From Diphasiastrum complanatum (lineage: Eukaryota > Streptophyta > Lycopodiopsida > Lycopodiales > Lycopodiaceae), in the NCBI GenBank assembly GCA_029204225.1, contig CM055103.1:49831756-49895755 (forward strand): a stretch of DNA of 64,000 bases, given 5' to 3'. Position 1 is the stretch's first letter; every line of letters starts with the position of its first letter. The notes beneath the pieces are model-generated. The model had not been told where the DNA came from. It was given only the letters and a program-made list of their open reading frames with translations, and searched no databases. The position numbers and the translations under genes were made by a program. This document shows positions 55,547-64,000 of this stretch, in pieces.

Positions 55547-57487
55547 CTAGTTTTTGTAGGAACTTGTGCATACACAAATACATCTAGTTGGTTCACAACT
55601 AGTCCAAATCTGAAATAATTCACAACGAATCCAAATTTTATTTGAGGTGATGTTTAACAAAGCTTTGGTTGCACACCTATTTTGAATATCAAATACAATT
55701 TCTACCCAAAAATATCTTGGAAGTGAAGCATGAGCCTGCATACAATTTTCACTTTCAATTAGGGTTTTGCTTTCCCGTTCATCAACTCCATTCGATTGAG
55801 GAGAGTAGATGGTGGTCAATAGCTAAAATTTGCCATTTGATTTGTAAGTAGTCTTGAAATTCATCTGATATGAATCCACCTCCACCTTCAATCCAAAGAG
55901 CTCTTGTTTTTTTTGAAGACTAACTTCTAACAAGTTATTTGAATCGTTTTAATGATTTAAAAGCTTTGATTTCTAATCTGAGAAAAAAAAATATTTTTTG
56001 TGGTTTAGATGACCTAGTTTATAATGCCAAAGTAAATTTTTGTTTATTGACACAAAAGAATGAAGAGCTTGAACATTTGTTGAAAAGTAGTGACCCTTTC
56101 TATGAAGATAGCTTTTTCTTTTTCCAAGTCTATCAAAGATTGTGGAGTAGCATCAAATCTTACATTTTGGGAACATATGCACTTCTTCTATTAAAGAGTA
56201 GACTCTTTGTGAGATTCGAAATATGAAAACATTTCACTTATAAAGTTTACCAAGTCTAGTGCCCTTAGCCACTATCTTACCCTTCTTCTTGATGAAACAT
56301 TCATTTGAAGCAAAGTCAACATTGAAACCATTGTCTACCATTTGGCCAACACTTAGTAGATTCTTTGTTATTGTAGGAATGTACAAAACACCTTCTATGT
56401 TGATCTTTTTGGAAGATGCTAAGCAAAGGGGAATGCTACCAACTCCTTCAATCTTACAAGCTTCATCATTTGTTGTATAGATAGACTTTATAGGTCCATC
56501 ATAAGATAAGAAAGAAGAGAAAAACTCCCTTTTGCTACTCATGTGTGAACTAGCACCCGAGTCAATCCACCAAGGATCTTCTCCTTTGAAGCTTGTTGAA
56601 GAAAATATGGACATCATGAGAGAGTCCTCATGTGAACTCTCCTCCTCCTCCTCTTTGCTCATGTTGGCTTGGCTATGATCTTGCTTCCTCTTGAAGCATT
56701 CCAAGGCATAATGCCCCATCTTGCTACAATAGTAGCACTTCACCTTTGATTTGTCCTTCTTGACTTTGGTGGTTGATGCAGATGCCTTTGAGGGTCCTTC
56801 TTGATCCTCAAGCTTTGAAGACTTCTTGAATGTTGATCCTTTGCCTTTGGATTTCCCTTTGCCTTTGGTTAAGAGAGCTTGGTCATCTCCACCTTGGATG
56901 GAAAGCCTATCCATCCTCTCTTGCATTTGGCTCCTTCTTGATTCCTCGGCCATGAGTGTGCCTTGGAGCTCTTCAAGTATGGGTAGCTTACCCATAATTG
57001 CATATCCCTGAACCAAATTGTCAAACTCAAAGCTTAGTCCATTCAATATGAGCTGAACAAGCTCTTCATCCTTGATAGAATCACCTATGAAGGCTAGCTC
57101 TTTGTTCAATACCTTCACTCTTAAGACAAAAGTATGTGCACTCTCTCCTTTCTTTTGGTAGCTTCTATAGATTTGATTCTTCAAAGCTAACATTCTAGTT
57201 TGGTTCTTGGATTCATAGACCTTTTGCAAAGGCTCCAAAGCATCTTGAGCCGAAGTGCAATCTCCTACCTCTCTTAAGAGTTCATTTGCAACATTCATTT
57301 TTATACAATGTAGTGCAATATTGCACCTCTTGTTGTATTTGGCTTTTTCTTGAGGATGAATAGGTTCATCCTCCTTACCATTTACAATCTCCATTAGATT
57401 TGATGGATTCCATTCTAGCTTTCCATATGGAATAGTTAGTTTTGTTGAGCCTCTCATTCCAAAAGATATGCATTTAAAGACCCCCAT
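55547..57487 (-). pseudogene. Copia-B gag-protease plus integrase fragment
   Basis: Intact 417-codon frame 57487-56234: gag IPYGKLEWNPSNLMEIVNGK, IKMNVANELLREVGDCTSAQ, VLRVKVLNKELAFIGDSIKD, LVQGYAIMGKLPILEELQGT; Lys/Ser-rich linker; zinc knuckle CYYCSKMGHYALEC; protease WWIDSGASSHMSSKREFFSS with catalytic DSG; INIEGVLYIPTITKNLLSVG; ends GTRLGKLYK. After 56234 the frame is lost. Degenerate integrase text follows (SDEFQDYLQI at about 55870; TTIYSPQSNGVDERESKTLI and LPRYFWVEIVFDIQNRCATK in 55819-55600). Best preserved gag of this family in the window. Everything after integrase is missing. Confidence 0.88.
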
Positions 57488-58286
57488 CTATTCTCCTAAT
57501 CAAGGACTTGACACAAATGAAGGTTACTTCTATTGATTTGATTGAAGATCTACCTTATCCCACTTCTTAGGTACCTGAAAAGATCAATAATAGACTTCCT
57601 ATAAAGATCTAAGAATGATCTTTAACATAATCAAATCATAGAATACTAGAAACAATGCACTTGCTTGATTGAAGTAGATAATACTAGTTGAATTGTCACT
57701 CTTTCTATAAAGAACATAAAAGCTTCCAAATGATCTGATCAAGAGTGAATTTCAGCAACCTAACATCTTTCCAAAATCACTTGCAAAAGATCTAAATGGA
57801 ACTTAATGAGGATGCAACACAATCTACTATCAATCACAAGCAAAAATTGATCAAAATTGATGAAAAATTGATCTAATTTGATGCACAATCACAAGCAATG
57901 GTTGGACTGAACCTAAATCACTTTAGGAGGTGTCCTCTACACCTTAGAATAGCCTTGAAGAGTCCCCAAATCTCTGATCTTCCCTCTCCTTGAATTCTAG
58001 AAAGCCTCCTCTATGAAATCATCTCCAAAACTCGCTTAGAAATCAATGCTCAGAGAAAGCAAAACTTGCTATCTTGGTAATGTGGATTGAATTCAACTTT
58101 GCCTCTGGTTTTAGACACCTAAACACCTGCAAATGAAGTCACACAACACCAATCTCCAATGGATTTGACTCATTTTGAGTTCTAGAATCAATGCTAGATG
58201 CTAAGATCCAATCTACACAAGATTTAGATCAAAAATTGTGATCAAATTGAATGATAAGCAAGGATTTAGCTCATTTCAGCCTTTAG
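57488..58286 (-). other. Copia-B 5' leader
   Basis: Non-coding stretch between gag start and primer site, longer than usual (about 800 bases). Contains repeated GATCAAAATTGATGAAAAATTG-type strings near 57845-57875. No frame. Confidence 0.5.
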
Positions 58287-58549
58287 GCTCTGATACCATG
58301 TAAAAATTACAGCAAATAAGGATCCTAAACACTTGAAATGATGAGGGAAACAATATATTATGATCTCATAAGGCTAGCACAAGTTGAACCATCAAAATCT
58401 ATCAAGAATCTATGCTTGAACCTCACTAAATGGCCCAAATTCTTGAAGAAGCCTTCACACGTGTGAAAGTACAGCCTCCCACAGTCTGAGTACTATACAC
58501 TAGACCTACATTCAATCCTATAATCACTATGGACACCTTTGCAGCCTAT
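58287..58549 (-). repeat. Copia-B primer site and truncated 5' LTR
   Basis: Primer site TGGTATCAGAGC on the minus strand at 58298-58287, then LTR text whose own-strand end is GTAATTTTTACA (58299 onward). LTR similarity stops where LARD-X copy 2 has inserted (58550). CACACGTGTG at about 58456 also occurs in the LTR at 51.0 kb. Confidence 0.7.
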
Positions 58550-58554
58550 CTGGG
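58550..58554. other. Target-site duplication CTGGG, left copy
   Basis: Identical to 62846-62850 and directly abutting the outer ends of both LTRs of LARD-X copy 2. A 5-bp duplication is normal for LTR elements. Confidence 0.9.
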
Positions 58555-59784
58555 TGTAGCACATGCATCCCAAAGGGAGCCGAGAACCACGACTTAGCTT
58601 CCCGGCCTTCAACTCTTGCCGTCCAAACCCACTTGACATACAAGTAGCCAACTCGCCAACAACGATCAGACTTAACCAACTGGAAGTTCAGAAACCAACA
58701 TTGAGATCCAACCTGGCGCCATGCCAGATCGGGGGTCCTGATGTGGGTGACTTCCCTCCAAGCAAGCTGCCCGACATACATCAAACTTAACCAACTCGAA
58801 GTTTCATTACAAACGAGTAAAGTCCATTCCAAGCAAGGGGTCTGACTTACATCAGTCTTAATCAACTGAAAGCTTCGTCATGAGCACTGGAAGCCAACCT
58901 AGCGCCACGCTAGATTGGACCGCCATAAATAGGTAACTTCCATCCAAGCAAGCCATCCAACTCAGCGGACAGGTTAGAGCCCGTTCCCTAAGAGCTTAAC
59001 CCATTCATGTTCATGCAAGGAATACTCAGAACCACAAGCCGCGATAGATATGGAGACAACCAGTTCTTGGACTGAATGGTCCCGACAGTATACTGCTAGC
59101 GCCACGGACCGAATGGTCCCGACGGCATACCACTGGCGTCCCGGGATACGACCCTCAACTATGTGCCAAATTAAAAAGTTTGAAATGGCCTTACAACTGG
59201 CGCTTTTACCGAACACTAAAACCCGGAAGGTAATCAGAGTCAGTTTGAGAAAAATCCCACTTTATTGATAAATCTGAGAAGGTTACATTTCAAGTGTGTG
59301 ACCAACCCTAGTCTCTGGGGCGCTGGCATGCCAAGGCGAGTGCCAAGACAACATTCCAGCCAGGGAGGTTGAGACTTGGTTGGAGCTCGCCCTGAGTCGC
59401 AACCCGCACTCCCCTATAGTATTGGTGGGATTTGCCACCTCCCCTCATAGCAAGTACTCTACCCAGGCTGGTAAGACACGTTTTCTCTATCTAGGATTTT
59501 CTCTCTCTAGAAAGTCATTTTCTCTCTCTAGAATTTATTGATCCCTAGGCTTCCTTTAATCATGCCTAGATCGTGTGAGGTGATTGCACATCGATCTGAG
59601 CTCTCTGGATGCTAGAACTGATCAAAGATTTTCAACCATAGAAATTTGGCGCCGGCTGGATTCTGGTCACAGTGGCACCGGGAGCGGCGTCGACGCCGGT
59701 GGCGCCGGGAGCAGTAAGGATGCTGCTGGCGCCGAGGACAATGCTGGCGCCGGAAGTAAAGCTTGTAAAGGTAACTTTACAAAA
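58555..59784 (-). repeat. LARD-X copy 2, 3' LTR
   Basis: Pairs with 61620-62845. Plus-strand start TGTAGCACATGCATCCCAAA, end AACTTTACAAAA (the expected AACA end is mutated). Includes TTTATTGATAAATC (reverse polyadenylation signal) at about 59260 and the GGCGCC/GGCGTCG-rich end at 59645-59760. Confidence 0.9.
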
Positions 59785-61605
59785 TCCACCCCACCTTTAT
59801 AAAATCTGATGTCCTCATCAGATGTCAGATTAAAGTAAAGGTGTCTCCCAATTAAAATTAACTATACATTTGAGCTACTTGGCACAATACTCAATTTACT
59901 GGCCACTTTTTATCAACATTGAAGCTGGCACACCACAAGTCGGAGGCTCAGCTCTTTGTATTGAAAAATTACTTAACTTAAAAATATCACTTTGTCTGGG
60001 AAAAGCGTAGATTTTATATCGCTTTCGTAAAACCCAAGGACCTTATTAACTGGTGATAGAAGCCTTTCTGTGAAATGTTCGCCCCTGTCGCTTCTGACTT
60101 CTAACTTTGGAACTCCTTTGAGATCCTGATTTGTCCTTGATGCACTTTGTGTTGAGCTCCAGATTTAATCAATTCTGCACAGGTATCAGGGCTCCCTGAG
60201 ACAAAGGATTTATCGTTTGATTGTCTACTTTATGGTCCACTCTGTGCCTTGTTGCTTCTCCACCTCTCCTTGTCCCAACATGATCTTGATACTTTTCATT
60301 TTTGGCTCTTTGAGGTAGGCAAAGTTTGAGTACTCCGCAATGCACCTTCCACTTAGCTTGAAGTAGTTGTCTTTGAATCAATCCAAATGTAACCATTGAC
60401 CTCGTGGAGAGCCAAGGGGTCGCACCAGTTTGATCCGCATACGAACTATCTCTTCGCGTTCGTTTGAAGCGCCACGTCCATCGCGCAAAACTTGACTTTC
60501 ACAATTCCATCAATGGTCAGTTGTCTCATAGTCAAAACAAGAAGTGTACATCTAGCTTGGCTTCAAGTAGCTCTCTTTGAATCAGACACATGCACTGCAC
60601 TAGTCCGATCTCAACACGAACTGTCCCTTAGCTTCCGTTCGAAGTACCAAGTCTCTCATGCAAGACTCAACTTTCACAGTTCCTTCATTGATCAGCTGTC
60701 TTACACGTAACACAAGTCAGCATACTCATTATGTCTCCTCATCATTGCGGGTCCAGAGAAAGCCTATAACAAGCTTTCCCTTCCACAACAAAAACTTGTG
60801 AACTTATTAGGTCCAAAGTTCGCCAGTCTCCTTGTGTGAGTATGGCTAGGTCACCTTGAATTTTCCCCCATTTTGATCAACTTTCATTCAACATTTGCCC
60901 CAAGAGAGAGGTGTGTGTGATAGTTCCCCTCCACTTATAAAAACAGTTGATCTAACTTAGAGTAAAGTTCTCAGACAAAAAGCCTTTCCAACACTTTGCT
61001 TCCCATCTGCTAGGATTATGGCTTGATCCAACTTGTTGCCAATCTCTGAAGAGGATCCTAGTCTTTTTTCCCCTTTGAGAAAAAAACGAACTGATATTGG
61101 ATATCACCCATGCTCAATGAGTTTCAGTTCCGAAGTAGCCATCCCAAATGAAGACCAACTGCTCCATAGAAGATCTCCCTTGAAATTGCTCTTTCCAACT
61201 TTTTGACTTCATGCTTGCGTCTGGTGGGTCGTCGCAAATGAAACTAACCCAAGAAATAGGCTAGCCATCCATCCTCTTCAACCATCCACTCGTTTCGTTT
61301 CCATTCACGTGCGAGTACTTGAATTGCGAATCCGCCCCACAGATTCTGTAGTCCTCTTTATTTGATGGTGTCAGCCTTCAAAAAAAAGGTTCCTTCTCAA
61401 GCCATCAGCTCCTTGTATAACAAGCAATCATGAAAACCAGACAAAGCACGAGTACTAAGACTCACCACGAATACATGCAAGCAAGACACTCAGGTAGGTT
61501 TACTAACAAATAACAAAGACAAGGTCCCCCTTTGAGATGGTCCTGCCAACGGACCTTTGCCTGGCTGCGCCCATTGTGAGATCTGCATAGCTAACCGGCC
61601 AGTCG

Positions 61606-61617
61606 GCTCTGATACCA
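61606..61617 (-). promoter_or_regulatory. Primer-binding site of LARD-X copy 2
   Basis: TGGTATCAGAGC on the minus strand, followed by CGACTGGCCGGTTAGCTATG as in copy 1 (GGTCAGCTATG). Confidence 0.9.
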
Positions 61618-61619
61618 CA

Positions 61620-62845
61620 TATAGCGCAGGCATCCCAAAGGGAGCAGGGAACCACGACTTAGCTTCCCAGCCTTCAACTCTTGCCGTCCAAACCCACTTG
61701 ACATACAAGTAGCCAACTCACCAACAACGATCAGACTTAACCAACTAGAAGTTCAAAAACCAACATTGAGATCCAACCTGGCGCCATGCCAGATTGGGAG
61801 TCCTGATGTGGGTGACTTCCCTCCAAGCAAGCCGCCCGACATACATCAAACTTAACCAACTCGAAGCTTCGTTACAAACGAGTAACGTCCATTCCAAGCA
61901 AGGGGTCTGACTTACATCAGACTTAACCAATTGAAAGCTTTGTCACGAGCGCTGGAAGCCAACCTAGCACCACGCCAGACTGGACAGCCATAAACAGGTA
62001 ACTTCCACCCAAGCAAGCCATCCAACTCAGCTGACAGGTTAGAGCCCGTTCCCAAGAGCTTAACCCATTCACATTCATGCAAGGAACACTCAGAACCACA
62101 AGCCACGACACATATGGAGACAACCAGTTCCTGGACCAAATGGTCCCGACAACATACCGCTGGCGCCACGGACCGAATTGTCCCGCCGACATACTGCTGG
62201 CGTCCCGGGATACGACCCTCAACTATGTGCCAACTTAAAAATTTTGAAGCGGCCTTACAACTGGCGCTTTTTATCAAACACTGAAACCCAAAAGGTAATC
62301 AGAGTCAGTTTGAGAAAAATCCCACTTTATTGATAAATCTGAGAAGGTTACATTTCAAGTGTGTGACCGACCCTAGTCTCCGAGGCGCTGGCATGCCAAG
62401 GCGACTGCCAGGACAACATTCCAGCCAGGGAGGCTGAGACTTGGTTGGAGCTCGCCCTGAGTCGCAACCCGCACTCCCCTATAATATTGGTGGGATTCGC
62501 CACCTCCCCTCATACCAAGTACTCTACCCAGGCTGGTAAAGCACATTTTCTCTCTCTAGAATTTTCTCTCTCTAGAAAGTCATTTTCTCCTTCTAGAATT
62601 TATTGATCCCCAGGCTTCCTTTAATCATGCCTAGATCGTGTGAGGTGATTGCACATCGATCTGAGCTCTCTGGACTTCGCTAGAACCAATCAAAGATTTT
62701 CAGCCATACGAACTTGGCGCTGGATTCTGGTCACAGTGGTGCCGAGAGCGGCGGTGGCGCCGGGCGCAACAGGGGTGCTGGCGCTGCGGACAATGCTGGC
62801 GTCGGTGGCACCGGAAGTAAAGCTTGTAAAGGTAACTTTACAACA
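61620..62845 (-). repeat. LARD-X copy 2, 5' LTR
   Basis: Plus-strand text begins TATAGCGCAGGCATCCC (TG of the terminus mutated to TA) and ends GGTAACTTTACAACA. Many scattered differences from 58555-59784 show that the insertion is not recent. Confidence 0.9.
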
Positions 62846-62850
62846 CTGGG
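62846..62850. other. Target-site duplication CTGGG, right copy
   Basis: Pair of 58550-58554. Confidence 0.9.
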
Positions 62851-63049
62851 CCACGTCATCCAGTTCTCTAATGACTCACTGATAGACCCATACCAACTAA
62901 ACCACCATGTGTTTAGGCCTACAACCATTAATTATGACCATGTACACATAAGGGCCCCAATTCCCTTATAGTCACAATTAACTTACGGGTTGTTGGTCTA
63001 CCGGTCCCTAGTGTGGACACGCTACCCGAGACCAGTCATGGGCATGACA
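62851..63049 (-). repeat. Partial 3' LTR of gypsy copy 2
   Basis: Own-strand start TGTCATGCCCATGACTGG at 63049, next to the polypurine tract at 63050-63063. Matches the LTR at 7405 for about 180 bases, then stops close to the LARD-X insertion point. Confidence 0.75.
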
Positions 63050-63125
63050 TTCTTCCCCCCTTATTCAAGTTCTGTTCTCAGAACTTAAAACTGGGAAAGT
63101 TCCTTCTTAAGCTTCCTTCTTGTTC

Positions 63126-64000
63126 TCAGGAATCATCATCATCCGTACATCTCCTCCATCGAAACAGATGCTCGGTAACTATGCGATTTCTTAATCGTTT
63201 AGTTCTTGTATCCAAGATCTTTTCGGGTTCAAGACGAGATACACCCGATGATTCATCCAACAGATCCAACTGATATCCAGATCCAAGACGCTCTCCTTCA
63301 CGTAGACTCTTTTTGAGACGACTAATGTGAAATATGGGATGCACTTGCGATCGATCCGGGAGTTCCAATTGGTAAGCTAAGGATCCAATCTTTTTCAAGA
63401 TCTTAAACAGTCCTCTATATCTAGGGGACAACTTATAATGCTTGTCGGTATGCATTACACTTGAATTCTTCGGGATTCTCAAATATACCCAATCTCCCAC
63501 TTGGAAGTCTCTCGGTGATCTTTTCATATTTGCATAATGTTTGTCCCTATCATGGGCACTCTGGACATTTTCACGTGCAATTCGTAGCATTTCTTGCATA
63601 TCGTGTAGGAAATCCGCTACTTTCTGAAACTTGATCGTCTGAGTCTCAACCGCAATGGGTGATCTAGGCTCAAAACTGTACATAAGCATAAACAGGCTAT
63701 AACCGGTAGCCGAATGCTTACTACTATTATAGGCAAACTCGATCAATGGAAGGTACTTTTCCCAATTAGATTGCCGTCTGAAAACATATGCCCGAAGCAT
63801 TTGTTTCATCGTCTGATTTGTTCTTTCCGTCTGTCCATCCATCTCAGGATGATCAGAAGAACCCAAGCTCAGTGTCATCTTTACTTTAGCGAATACGGCC
63901 GACCAAAAGTGACCTGTGAACTTTGGATCGCAATCGCTCACAATATCACTTGGTAATCCATAAAGCCTAAACAGACGCTCTACAAATATCTGAGCTAAAT
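63126..64000 (-). pseudogene. Ty3/gypsy integrase end with partial chromodomain (copy 2)
   Basis: Continues beyond the window. From the right: FVERLFRLYGLPSDIVSDCD (second catalytic Asp), KFTGHFWSAVFAKVKMTLSL, PEMDGQTERTNQTMKQML (with the catalytic Glu), [117 protein letters not shown]-terminus EPEKILDTRTKRLRNRIVTE, HLFRWRRCTDDDDS, then TGA (63126-63128) at the place of the chromodomain Trp. The open frame through the integrase end is uninterrupted. Chromodomains steer chromovirus insertion to heterochromatin (family knowledge). Confidence 0.9.

Larger units (their letters stand above)
58555..62845 (-). mobile_element. LARD-X copy 2: complete, with target-site duplication
   Basis: 4291 bp. 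3' LTR 58555-59784, polypurine tract on the minus strand at 59785-59800 (AAAGGTGGGGTGGA), interior 59785-61619, primer site 61606-61617, 5' LTR 61620-62845. CTGGG duplicated on both sides. The interior is only 1.8 kb. It lacks most of the leader that copy 1 shares with TR-GAG: the join lies between TGGGCGCAGCC and GATCTCACAA at about 61572-61580. It also lacks the tandem duplication of copy 1. No gag or pol. Confidence 0.9.

Overview
The window is repeat-rich nuclear DNA from a land plant. The evidence is one intact plant-specific EIN3/EIL transcription factor gene with a spliced 5' leader, plant-type Ty1/copia and Ty3/gypsy retrotransposons primed by initiator tRNA-Met, CACTA (En/Spm) transposases with GT/AG introns, and very long (GA)n and (GT)n tracts. 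The EIL protein and the fossil-rich layout fit a large non-flowering plant genome such as a fern, but I cannot fix the species and hold this loosely.

Layout. 0-2.6 kb: LTR-like DNA and a minus-strand copia gag-protease remnant (Copia-A copy 1) with its LTR. 3.6-6.1 kb: two degenerate tandem copies of an unrecognised gene (orphan family, copies a and b), the second abutting a (GA)n tract and running into a gypsy fragment. 6.1-7.9 kb: gypsy integrase/chromodomain remnant plus LTR. 8.2-11.6 kb: palindromic TGCCAC cluster, huge (GA)n arrays, and a Ptta/En/Spm-like (Transposase_24-type) gene on the minus strand. 11.75-19.43 kb: a CACTA-like element with inverted subterminal repeat arrays; inside, orphan copy c (plus) converges on a minus-strand transposase gene in which a SET-domain reading frame lies between the transposase-associated exon and the TNP2 core. 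19.4-26 kb: a rearranged copia (Copia-C) and Copia-A copy 2 with a double primer-binding site. 26-31 kb: the EIN3/EIL gene. 31.8-32.5 kb: a non-autonomous hAT-like insertion with an 8-bp target duplication. 33.4-37.25 kb: Copia-B fragments and an LTR.

37.9-47.9 kb: a non-coding LTR retrotransposon (LARD-X) whose 5' LTR was split by a 5.2 kb LTR element that carries only gag and protease (TR-GAG). 48-51 kb: a second CACTA transposase fragment without SET, cut by a copia LTR. 51-58.5 kb: Copia-B remnants on the minus strand. 58.55-62.85 kb: a complete LARD-X copy with a perfect 5-bp target duplication. 62.85-64 kb: the 3' end of a second gypsy copy.

How the parts relate. LARD-X and TR-GAG share the primer-binding site and several hundred bases of leader although their LTRs differ, which suggests LARD-X is mobilised by proteins of the TR-GAG lineage. 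The CACTA element combines a transposase, a possible chromatin writer (SET) and an unrecognised convergent gene, and is the best candidate for an undescribed system here. Only the EIN3/EIL gene looks like a conserved functional host gene. Almost everything else is mobile DNA in decay, with in-frame stops, frameshifts and deletions.
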